Shown here: piece by piece, positions 17,976 to 25,075 of the stretch | Layout: each line of letters starts with the position of its first letter | How positions within the stretch are numbered: the first letter of the stretch is position 1 | Origin: JALZUE01 sp051251725 | GTDB taxonomy: Bacteria > Pseudomonadota > Gammaproteobacteria > Enterobacterales > Alteromonadaceae | NCBI GenBank assembly: GCA_051251725.1 | Contig: JBPOFN010000039.1 | Span: 1 to 37,784 of the forward strand | Reading direction: 5' to 3' | Length of the DNA stretch: 37,784 bases | Position numbers and translations under genes: made by a program | The notes under the pieces: generated by a model | Databases searched by the model: none | Seen by the model: the letters and a program-made list of their open reading frames with translations, nothing else | Told to the model about the DNA's origin: nothing

Positions 17976-18317
17976 GCTTTATCTCTACCTTTAATCTGGC
18001 TGCGAATACAAAAAATAATATTAAAACCAAAAACTTAATATCAGAGATAATAATATAACTATCTGCTTAGTATTAATATACTGGCACCGATTAATAAAGT
18101 TGATATCGCCAACTTATCAACCACCCTGCTAACGCTTTGACCTCATGTTGATAACTCTGTAGATAAGTCGTACACAACCTGTGCCCTACCCGTGCACAAT
18201 TAGCAATCCTGTTAGTAGGCCAGTAACGATTAAAAGCTAAAAAACAACAGAATAACAAACAATTACAACAGGTTAAAAATAAACCAAAAATTAATTAGTA
18301 TTTAATCAATCTTACAC
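17976..18317. other. Gene-free stretch with DnaA-box-like sequences
   Basis: No coding frame is visible. Three 9-mers resemble the DnaA box TTATCCACA or its complement: TTATCAACC (18114-18122), TGTTGATAA (18146-18154) and TGTAGATAA (18158-18166). The last two are 12 bases apart. No origin gene is nearby, so this is at most a DnaA-binding cluster. The promoter of the SpmAB-like gene should lie near 18000. Confidence 0.35.
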
Positions 18318-18329
18318 TACAATTAAATT

Positions 18330-18436
18330 TACCAATTAGTTTAATTGTTCTCGCTCTCCTGACTAATTAGCGCACGGCTCTATTGTTGAGCCACTTCCCT
18401 AGGCCCGAAACAGGAATTGTTTCGGGCCCTTTTTTG
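18330..18436 (+). ncRNA. Candidate small RNA ending in an orphan terminator
   Basis: No plus-strand gene lies upstream of the strong terminator at 18402-18436, and the next gene has its own promoter downstream. A short transcript is therefore implied. A -10-like TACAAT at 18318-18323 would start it near 18330, giving about 105 bases. It could fold as GGCTC (18376-18380) with GAGCC (18388-18392), followed by the terminator hairpin. The -35 region is poor. I do not recognise a known family. Confidence 0.4.
18402..18436 (+). terminator. Strong intrinsic terminator without an upstream gene
   Basis: GGCCCGAAACA (18402-18412) pairs perfectly with TGTTTCGGGCC (18418-18428) around a GGAAT loop and is followed by a T run (18430-18435). 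Its direction is plus strand. Confidence 0.88.
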
Positions 18437-18620
18437 CCTCAAATTTGCTCTTCCTACATTTTACTCAAGTAAAAAACAGACTCAATAACACCTGCAGATT
18501 TATTTTTTGCTGAGATAAAAATCGCAGCGCAACTTTTAGAGCAAATAAAATATTCCTTCGGTCGGCGAAATATTCATTTTAAGCACAAACTTAATTAACG
18601 TTAAAAATTCTGATAAAAAT

Positions 18621-18648
18621 TTGTGTCAAAAGCACATTCACTTACAAT
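18621..18648 (+). promoter_or_regulatory. Promoter of the ECF sigma gene, possibly autoregulated
   Basis: GTGTCAAAA (18623-18631), an 11-base gap and TACAAT (18643-18648) recur with the same spacing before the FAD oxidoreductase gene at 20877-20902. It can also be read as a sigma-70 promoter, TTGTGT with a 16-base spacer. The start point would lie about 14 bases before the TTG start. Shared use suggests recognition by the sigma factor itself. Confidence 0.55.
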
Positions 18649-18668
18649 GTCATTAAGAGGTATAAAAT

Positions 18669-19232
18669 TTGAAAAATAATGACGATAAAAAATTAGTTGC
18701 TCTAGCTCAAAGTGGCAGTATTAATGCTTTTACTGAATTAGTTAAACGTTACGAGCGCGATGTGCGCTCATTTCTTGCTGTGCGTTTACATAATAATTAC
18801 GAAGCCGATGACTTAGCACAAGAGACCTTTATCGTCGCTTTTAATAAATTAAATGACTTTGAACAAAATCGCCCTTTTAGGCCCTGGCTTAAAGGTATTG
18901 CTTTTAATTTATTAAAAAACTACTGGCGTAAACATCGCACCGTGTTAATTGGCAGCAATGAAGAATTAGAAATGTTAATTGATGAAAAAATACATCAATC
19001 ATTTACTGACGACAAAGATGCGGAAAGTTTAAGTGCCTTAGAAACGTGTGTTGAAAGCCTTGATGTCGAGACTAAAAGTTTACTCAATCAGCATTATGTT
19101 AATGATGTCTCAGTAGGAAATTTGACCAAAGAATATGAAGTCGGACACTCAACTATGACCATGCGCTTACATCGGATAAGAGCAAAACTTAAAGATTGTA
19201 TCTCATTAAAATTAACGGTGAATAATTCATGA
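18669..19232 (+). CDS. ECF-type RNA polymerase sigma factor
   Basis: A 187-residue sigma factor with regions 2 and 4 only. Region 2 carries AFTELVKRYERDVRSFLAVRL and EADDLAQETFIVAFNKLNDFE, then FRPWLKGIAFNLLKNYWRKHR. Region 4 is a helix-turn-helix with VSVGNLTKEYEVGHSTMTMRLHRIRAKLK. The FRPWLKGIA..LL.NY.RK string is like the sigma group named from Gemmata, Verrucomicrobium and Rhodopirellula (Sig-70 gvs1) rather than FecI; this is from memory. The start must be TTG at 18669, since no in-frame ATG lies near; AAGAGG at 18655-18660 is well placed. The stop overlaps the next start (ATGA), so translation is coupled with its FecR-LamG partner. Such sigma factors are usually held by the adjacent membrane regulator. 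Confidence 0.9.
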   Translation: MKNNDDKKLVALAQSGSINAFTELVKRYERDVRSFLAVRLHNNYEADDLAQETFIVAFNKLNDFEQNRPFRPWLKGIAFNLLKNYWRKHRTVLIGSNEELEMLIDEKIHQSFTDDKDAESLSALETCVESLDVETKSLLNQHYVNDVSVGNLTKEYEVGHSTMTMRLHRIRAKLKDCISLKLTVNNS

Positions 19233-20848
19233 ACAGTGCCCACGAACAATTGATTGCTCGTTACTTAGCAGGTGATGAAAGTGCTGGCCAAGAATTATTA
19301 AGCTTGTGCAAACAAGATAATGCACTACTAGAAGAGCTAGCTAAACATTCAGCAGTCAATCGGCTGATCAATTTTCAACAAAATAATGAAGGTAGCGCTA
19401 TTTTTTCAGCCGAGATAGTGCACCGTTTATCAAAAGTCCCTAATAATAATATTGCAGCTCGTGTCAGCTCGCAATTAAAGCAAAAACGCAGTAATAAAAT
19501 CTACATTATCATTATTGGGGTTTTATTAGCCTTTATTGCAGCCTTACTAATTAACCTACAAATTAAAGATAAGCAACTACAGGCTATTGCCGTAATTGAT
19601 AAAGTTGCGGGGGCAATATCAAGCGAAAAAGCCCTCAACCCGAATACCTTAATAACACAAGGAAGTTTTGAATTATCAAGTGGCTATGCTGAAATTAAAT
19701 TACATAATGGGGTCATATTAATTCTCGAAGGCCCCTTAAAAATGACTTTTAATTCAGCCAATGATATTAATATCAGCTATGGTAATTTGGTGGCTAAAGT
19801 TCCTGATGATAACAATCAATTTACCATTAATACCCCCACGGCCAGCTTTAAAGATACTGGGAATGAATATGCTATTAGTGTTGATCAATTAGGAAATTCT
19901 CAACTTCATGTTTTACAGGGGAATGTAAAAGCAAAAGCGAATAACAATTTACCTTACCTTAATATTAGCCAGCACCAAGCGCGGAATTTTGACAGCAAAC
20001 AACAAATCAATGAAATTAAAAACAACCCAGATAAATTTATGCGGGTCTTACCGGGGAACTCAATCGCGGCGCCGGAATATTTACATTGGTCTTTTGATAA
20101 TCCGCAAGACAATAATTTTAACTGTGATGGCCCAGGTATTGATAAAAAATGTTACACCGCCTTTGGTAAGTCGCTTAAAAAATCAGCTGATGAGCCTACT
20201 CTGTCTAACGATAAAGATGAAAATGAAAATACCAAAATGGGGCCAGAAATAATCAATGGCCAATTTGGCAATGGTATCTACTTTAACGGTCTTGATACTT
20301 GGTTAGAAACCGACTTTGCCGGAATTTCAGGGACAGCGCCAAGAACTGTCGCTTTTTGGTTAAAAGTTCCTGCTGATTTTTCACAAAACCATGGCTACGG
20401 TATTTTAAGTTGGGGCCTGTCACAAAACCAATCAGCTTGGCAAATATCGCCAAATCCCGAAACGTTAGATGGACCAATCGGCCGCATCCGCGTTGGCAGC
20501 CATCAAGCGGAAGTGATCGGGACAACCGATATCCGTGACAATCGTTGGCACCATATCGCAATCGTGATGTATGGCGGTCAAGACGTAGACCTTTCCACCC
20601 ATGTCTTAATGTATTTGGATGGTAAGATTGAGCCAAGCTCGAAAAAATCAATTGCGAAAATATTTACCCAATTAGAGCACCCTCACTCAAAACCACTAAT
20701 GATGGGCAGAAACCTTGCCTTTCGTGAAAATGTGCATCGTCAATATCCTTATAAGTTCTTTAAAGGCTACCTTGACGAAGTTTATATTTTTAACAGCGCA
20801 CTTAATCAAGAACAGATAAATAAATTAATGAAAAACAATGAATTATGA
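19229..20848 (+). CDS. Membrane FecR-LamG domain protein, probable sigma regulator
   Basis: A 539-residue single-pass protein. Residues 1-88 form a cytoplasmic helical region, likely the sigma-binding part. Residues about 90-110 are the membrane helix (KIYIIIIGVLLAFIAALLINL). Residues 120-255 are a FecR domain (TQGSFELSSGYAEIKLHNGVILILEGP, then FTINTPTASFKDTGNEYAI). Residues about 285-535 are a LamG/concanavalin A-like domain (FGNGIYFNGLDTWLETDFAG, RTVAFWLKVP, DNRWHHIAIV, KGYLDEVYIFNSAL). Architecture and LamG wording are like those of planctomycete and verrucomicrobial sigma partners. The periplasmic LamG domain may sense a glycan or cell-surface ligand and control release of the coupled sigma factor; this is inference. 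No TonB receptor neighbours it, so this is not a standard Fec-type three-gene system. Confidence 0.85.
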   Translation: MNSAHEQLIARYLAGDESAGQELLSLCKQDNALLEELAKHSAVNRLINFQQNNEGSAIFSAEIVHRLSKVPNNNIAARVSSQLKQKRSNKIYIIIIGVLLAFIAALLINLQIKDKQLQAIAVIDKVAGAISSEKALNPNTLITQGSFELSSGYAEIKLHNGVILILEGPLKMTFNSANDINISYGNLVAKVPDDNNQFTINTPTASFKDTGNEYAISVDQLGNSQLHVLQGNVKAKANNNLPYLNISQHQARNFDSKQQINEIKNNPDKFMRVLPGNSIAAPEYLHWSFDNPQDNNFNCDGPGIDKKCYTAFGKSLKKSADEPTLSNDKDENENTKMGPEIINGQFGNGIYFNGLDTWLETDFAGISGTAPRTVAFWLKVPADFSQNHGYGILSWGLSQNQSAWQISPNPETLDGPIGRIRVGSHQAEVIGTTDIRDNRWHHIAIVMYGGQDVDLSTHVLMYLDGKIEPSSKKSIAKIFTQLEHPHSKPLMMGRNLAFRENVHRQYPYKFFKGYLDEVYIFNSALNQEQINKLMKNNEL

Positions 20849-20876
20849 TTTTTCATTGATAATTTACTATTATTAA

Positions 20877-20902
20877 GTGTCAAAACATTACCACTCTACA
20901 AT
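20877..20902 (+). promoter_or_regulatory. Second copy of the GTGTCAAAA-N11-TACAAT promoter motif
   Basis: GTGTCAAAA (20877-20885), 11 bases, then TACAAT (20897-20902), in the gap before the FAD oxidoreductase gene. It is the same string and spacing as before the sigma gene, which suggests that the sigma factor drives this operon as well as its own. Confidence 0.55.
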
Positions 20903-20933
20903 TATTAGTAAAACCTATAAAAAGAGTTGAGTG

Positions 20934-22730
20934 ATGAACAAAAGAGAATTTTTACGCATTATTGGCGGTACCGTCGCGGTTACTGCCCTAGCGCCAAGTT
21001 ACGGTTTTGCTAAATCTAGTTTTACCAAAACCGGTCTGTTAATCGAAGCATGTAATTTTGAAAACTTAGGTGGCTGGGTTCTCGATACACAATTCTACCA
21101 ACAAATGGGTGGTAACTATTTATTAGCTCATGGTTTAGGTAAGCCAGTAGAAAATGCATCAACTCGCTTTAAAGTACCTGAGGCGGGTAAATGGCATGTT
21201 TTTGTGCGAACTCGTGACTGGTGCCCTGGTGATTGGCAAGCCCCCGGCCAATTTAATCTCCATATTAATGGTAAAAAAATGCCAGAAACTTTAGGCACTA
21301 AATCTGGTTGGGCCTGGCAAGATGCCGGCGTAGTCGAATTAGCAAAAGGTCAATCGATAATTGAAGTAGAAGACTTAACAGGCTTTGAAGGTCGTTTTGA
21401 TGCCATTTATTTATCACAAGAACCCTTCCCCTCATTACCTAATTCGCCAACAGAACTGTATCACTGGAAAGATCAATTATCCGGTCGCAGCAAACTCTCC
21501 ATTAAAGAACACAACTATGATGTGGTAATTGTTGGTGGTGGCATTACGGGTTGCGGCGCAGCGCTTGCGGCGGAGTCTCAAGGGTTGAAAGTAGCGTTAA
21601 TTCAAGACCGGCCAGTCCTTGGCGGTAACGCTAGTGACGAAATTCGCGTTCATACTTTAGGTGTTTATGGTAAAAATGAAAAATTATTAAGAAAAATTGA
21701 TACTGAACATTATCCTAATGGTCATGAAAACGCGGTATTTGATCAGCAAAAACGGACACAAACTTTTGCTGACAGTAAGGTTGATGTTTTTACCAGTAAC
21801 TCAATGATAGGGTTATCGCAAACAGGCAATACTATTAATAGTGTTGACGCTAGGCATATCAATACCGGTATTATCCAACGTTATAGTGCGCCGCAATTTA
21901 TCGATTGTACCGGCGATAGCTGGTTAGGTTTATGGGCCGGCGCTGAATATCGCTATGGCCGAGAAGCTTCTGGTGAATTTAATGAAACGTGGGATAAACA
22001 CGGCGAATTGTGGAGCCCGTTAAAAGCTGATAACAAAGTGATGGGAACGAGTGTTTTATGGCACTCTGAGTATGGCCAAAAGCCGTTTAATTTTCCTGAA
22101 GTCCCTTGGGCAATGCCTGTTGCCACTAAAGATAAAGCCATTGAAGGCGATTGGGACTGGGAATATTCCAACGACAGCCTTGACCAAGTGGATGACGCGG
22201 AGCAAATCCGTGATCATATGTTTAGAGCTATCTATGGCAATTTTTACAACGCCAAAAAACACCCAAAATATCGCTTGCTCGAAATTAAATTTATGGCCTT
22301 TATTGGCGGCCGACGTGAATCAAAAAGGTTAATCGGGGATCACATTTATTCAATGCGAGATGCCGTTGATAAACCTGATTTTCCTGACATAGTGGTTGAA
22401 GAAAAACGCCCGCTCGATTCTCATTATCAGTTAAAAGATCATGGTCATCATGCTGACTACCGCTCGGAAGCATTATTTATGAAGGTGGGATATTATTTCA
22501 TTCCTTTTAGATGTTTCTATTCTAAAAATATTGATAACTTAATGATGGCTGGACGTAACTTTAGTTGTACTCATATTGGTTTAGCTGGCCCGAGAGTTAT
22601 GAATACTTGTGGTCAAATGGGTATTGCCACCGGTTACGCAGCTGCGCTTTGTAAAAAGCACAATAAGAACCCACGTGAAGTTGGTAAAAAACATATTACT
22701 GAATTACGACAACTTATCGGCTATAGCTAA
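20934..22730 (+). CDS. Exported FAD-dependent oxidoreductase with N-terminal beta-sandwich domain
   Basis: A 598-residue protein. The start ATG at 20934 has AAGAG a good distance upstream; an adjacent GTG at 20931 is less likely. The N-terminus MNKREFLRIIGGTVAVTALAPSYGFA resembles a Tat signal with KR in place of RR, which would suit a folded flavoprotein. Residues 35-165 look like a carbohydrate-binding-type beta sandwich (GKWHVFVRTRDW, FNLHINGK, FDAIYLS). The Rossmann motif VVIVGGGITGCGAALAAESQG starts at about residue 197, followed by GGNASDEIR, typical of the FAD_oxidored (PF12831) group found in glycan loci of Bacteroidetes and Planctomycetes. The C-terminal part has NLMMAGRNFSCTHIGLAGPRVMNTCGQMG. 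The substrate is unknown; a sugar oxidation is inferred. Confidence 0.85.
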   Translation: MNKREFLRIIGGTVAVTALAPSYGFAKSSFTKTGLLIEACNFENLGGWVLDTQFYQQMGGNYLLAHGLGKPVENASTRFKVPEAGKWHVFVRTRDWCPGDWQAPGQFNLHINGKKMPETLGTKSGWAWQDAGVVELAKGQSIIEVEDLTGFEGRFDAIYLSQEPFPSLPNSPTELYHWKDQLSGRSKLSIKEHNYDVVIVGGGITGCGAALAAESQGLKVALIQDRPVLGGNASDEIRVHTLGVYGKNEKLLRKIDTEHYPNGHENAVFDQQKRTQTFADSKVDVFTSNSMIGLSQTGNTINSVDARHINTGIIQRYSAPQFIDCTGDSWLGLWAGAEYRYGREASGEFNETWDKHGELWSPLKADNKVMGTSVLWHSEYGQKPFNFPEVPWAMPVATKDKAIEGDWDWEYSNDSLDQVDDAEQIRDHMFRAIYGNFYNAKKHPKYRLLEIKFMAFIGGRRESKRLIGDHIYSMRDAVDKPDFPDIVVEEKRPLDSHYQLKDHGHHADYRSEALFMKVGYYFIPFRCFYSKNIDNLMMAGRNFSCTHIGLAGPRVMNTCGQMGIATGYAAALCKKHNKNPREVGKKHITELRQLIGYS

Positions 22731-22765
22731 AAATTAGTACTAAGTAATTTTTATTGTTGCCGAGT

Positions 22766-22800
22766 GCGGTTAATTATTAACAGATTAAATTATTAACCGC
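22766..22800. repeat. 9-bp inverted repeat between the oxidoreductase and DUF2271-like genes
   Basis: GCGGTTAAT (22766-22774) and ATTAACCGC (22792-22800) form a stem followed by the weak T-rich TTTATTCTATTT. It may act as a partial terminator between the two genes. Confidence 0.45.
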
Positions 22801-22829
22801 TTTATTCTATTTACCCGACTGGAGTTTGT

Positions 22830-23870
22830 ATGAAACAAAGCAAACATTTTGTGCATTTTGCTTTGCTGTTTTCTTTTTTAACCTTAGCTGTCTCTGGCTT
22901 AATGGCCTATTTTTTACCTTTTTCTTTATTGATCGCTAGATTACATATACTGTTTGCGGTTTTCACTATTATTTTAATTGCTTATCATCTTTATCAGCGC
23001 TATCAATACTTTTTTAACACCTTATCAAGACGCAATATTTTAACGATGAAAACCCTAATATTAGCGGCTTTATTATGGTTTTTCTTTTGGCTAGTCAGTA
23101 TTAATAACCTTCAGCCCGCAGCTTTTTTTATGAATAATAGCTTTGAGGCTATTCATCAAAAAGAAATCTTACGGACCTCGCCCCATAGCGCAACCATAAT
23201 CACAAAAGATCTAATTCAAACCGTGCGAGCAACCCCGCCTCAGCCACAGCAAAAACAGTTAATGGCGCAAACCACCGCAATCACGCTTGAAATGCGTTTT
23301 CCTGAAGTAGAAAAATTAAAACCCGCCATCGCCATTTGGGCAGAATCAACAACAGGCGCTTTAATTGAAACTTTGTATTTAAGCCCTGAATTAGCATTTT
23401 CAGAGCAACCAATATGGCATGGCAAACAAGTGTCTCGTCATCATATTTTACCTGTGTGGCGTAACCGATTTACCTTAATGAGTGGTATTGAGCCCTCAGG
23501 TAAAATTGATGCGTTATCAGGGGCAACCGCTAAACATCAATTTAATTTGGAAAAGTATTTTCTTAATAATGAAGATGAATACTTACTTTTTATTGAGATA
23601 AACCTCCCTTTTGATATTAACGAGTCGTGGCAAGATCAACACTTAGGGCAACCGTCAGTGTTATATTCAGCTTATATCGATCACAGTAAATATCGTGTTA
23701 ACGCCCTACTCGAATTAACGGGTCATGGCGGCTCTGATCAAGACTTAGGTAAAATTCAATATGATTTATCATCGATTTCCAGCGCACAAAATTTAGTCGA
23801 CTTAGTGCTTGCCTCAAGCTTTAACATAAAACAAACACAACAAACCACAATCCCATTGAGCGAAAAATAA
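22830..23870 (+). CDS. Membrane-anchored DUF2271-like protein with FMN-binding-type motif
   Basis: A 346-residue protein with three N-terminal membrane helices (about 8-30, 33-55 and 73-92). Histidines H9, H39 and H53 lie in or beside helices, reminiscent of small b-type cytochrome anchors such as DUF4405. The periplasmic part (from about 145) resembles DUF2271: TAITLEMRFPE, AIAIWAESTTGALIETLYL, HILPVWRNR. It contains DALSGAT (227-233), close to the D-x-x-S/T-G-A-T motif at which ApbE attaches FMN in NqrC-type domains. A membrane electron-transfer component serving the neighbouring oxidoreductases is inferred. No ApbE gene is in the window. The next gene starts two bases after its stop, so they form an operon. 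RBS CTGGAG precedes the ATG. Confidence 0.65.
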   Translation: MKQSKHFVHFALLFSFLTLAVSGLMAYFLPFSLLIARLHILFAVFTIILIAYHLYQRYQYFFNTLSRRNILTMKTLILAALLWFFFWLVSINNLQPAAFFMNNSFEAIHQKEILRTSPHSATIITKDLIQTVRATPPQPQQKQLMAQTTAITLEMRFPEVEKLKPAIAIWAESTTGALIETLYLSPELAFSEQPIWHGKQVSRHHILPVWRNRFTLMSGIEPSGKIDALSGATAKHQFNLEKYFLNNEDEYLLFIEINLPFDINESWQDQHLGQPSVLYSAYIDHSKYRVNALLELTGHGGSDQDLGKIQYDLSSISSAQNLVDLVLASSFNIKQTQQTTIPLSEK

Positions 23871-23872
23871 AA

Positions 23873-24982
23873 ATGATTTCCCTTAAAAACACCTCAAGAA
23901 AAATATTATGGTTGTCACTTACTCTGTTAACTTTTAGTAGTAATGCTGACAATATCACCGTCAAAGAAAATACCAAGCAGGATATTAATTTCAATCAGTT
24001 GTTACAGCCAGTGCCCGAATATGCAAAATTTATTGACCCCGATTATTATATTTGGGGCGCAAGTATGGTTAAGGGCAAACAAGGTAAATATCATTTATTT
24101 TATAGCCGCTGGAAAAAAGAACATGGTCACAATGCGTGGCTAACTCGATCAGAAATTGCCCACGCGGTTGCAGATAATCCAACCGGACCATACAAGCACC
24201 ATGATGTTACTTTACCGGCGCGTTCCGCTTCATATTGGGATGGTTTAACCACACATAATCCAACCATACACAAATTTGGTGAAAAATATTATTTATATTA
24301 TATGGGCACCACAGGTGACGGTAAGGTCGTCAAAGGCTTTAATTGGTCGCACCGAAATAATCAACGCATAGGTGTCGCTGTCGCAAATAGCCCTTATGGT
24401 CCATGGCAACGTTCTGATACGCCTTTGATTGACGTTAGGGACAATGAACAAGCACTTGATGCACTTATGGTAAGTAACCCGTCAATCGCCTTACGTGATG
24501 ACGGCACTTTTGTTCTGGTCTACAAAGCCGTCGCTAAACATAAACCTTTACCAGGTGGCGGTCCTGTTGTGCATTTAGTCGCAACATCAACCCAGCCTGA
24601 TCAAGGTTTTGTTAAACACCCTGATCCTGTATTTACCGCTAAAGGGAAAGGTTTCCCTGCTGAAGACCCATTTATTTGGACACAAGATGGCACCTTATGG
24701 GCTATTGTCAAAGATATGCACGGTGTTTTTACCAAAGCAGGTCAATCATTAGCTCTATTTACTTCAACAGATGGCATTGACTGGCAAGTAGCAAATTCGC
24801 CGCTTGTTTCGACTTTAAAAATTGATTGGCAAGCAAGTGGTGTAGAAAAAGTTGCTCATTTAGAACGGCCACAGCTTTGGTTAGAAAACGGTGTGCCGCG
24901 GGTGCTGTTTTGTGCTGTCGATACCACACGAGCACATTCCTATAATGTTCATATTCCGTTAAAAACACCAAGCGCTAACTAA
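23873..24982 (+). CDS. Exported five-bladed beta-propeller glycosidase-like protein (GH43 clan-like)
   Basis: A 369-residue protein with a signal peptide (MISLKNTSRKILWLSLTLLTFSSNA, cleavage near SNA-D). Repeated blade-like segments are visible: DPDYYIWGASMV.G..GKYHLFYSRW, NPTIHKFGEKYYLYYMGT, SNPSIALRDDGTFVLVYK, and GFPAEDPFIWTQDGTLWAIVKDMHG. The acidic residues in DPDYYIW and AEDPFIW are where the GH43/GH32/GH117 superfamily places catalytic groups. The family number is uncertain, and some such proteins act on marine galactans or sulfated glycans. It is coupled to the DUF2271-like gene and convergent with the sulfatase gene, which argues for a sulfated polysaccharide or oligosaccharide substrate. 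Confidence 0.75.
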   Translation: MISLKNTSRKILWLSLTLLTFSSNADNITVKENTKQDINFNQLLQPVPEYAKFIDPDYYIWGASMVKGKQGKYHLFYSRWKKEHGHNAWLTRSEIAHAVADNPTGPYKHHDVTLPARSASYWDGLTTHNPTIHKFGEKYYLYYMGTTGDGKVVKGFNWSHRNNQRIGVAVANSPYGPWQRSDTPLIDVRDNEQALDALMVSNPSIALRDDGTFVLVYKAVAKHKPLPGGGPVVHLVATSTQPDQGFVKHPDPVFTAKGKGFPAEDPFIWTQDGTLWAIVKDMHGVFTKAGQSLALFTSTDGIDWQVANSPLVSTLKIDWQASGVEKVAHLERPQLWLENGVPRVLFCAVDTTRAHSYNVHIPLKTPSAN

Positions 24983-24996
24983 CAGACATTGAACAA

Positions 24997-25035
24997 CTTA
25001 ACCTTAATCCTACAACAGTGTAGGTTAAGGTTAAG
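24997..25035. terminator. Bulged hairpin between convergent genes
   Basis: CTTAACCTTAATCCTACA (24997-25014) pairs with TGTAGGTTAAGGTTAAG (25019-25035) with one bulged base. It lies between the glycosidase-like gene and the sulfatase gene and has no clear T tract, so it is a probable but not canonical transcript end for both strands. Confidence 0.55.
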
Positions 25036-25075
25036 TGACCTTAAGTAAAGATTTAATCGCTGCTTTAAATAAAGA

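Noticed and set aside
20283..20651. 122-codon minus-strand open frame inside the LamG-encoding part
   Set aside because: Lies wholly within the well-supported LamG domain; its composition (many Arg, His, Ser) is that of a reverse-frame artefact.
18669..20848. Classic FecI-FecR-TonB receptor iron system
   Set aside because: No TonB receptor is adjacent, the FecR protein ends in LamG rather than a receptor-contacting tail, and the sigma signature is unlike FecI.
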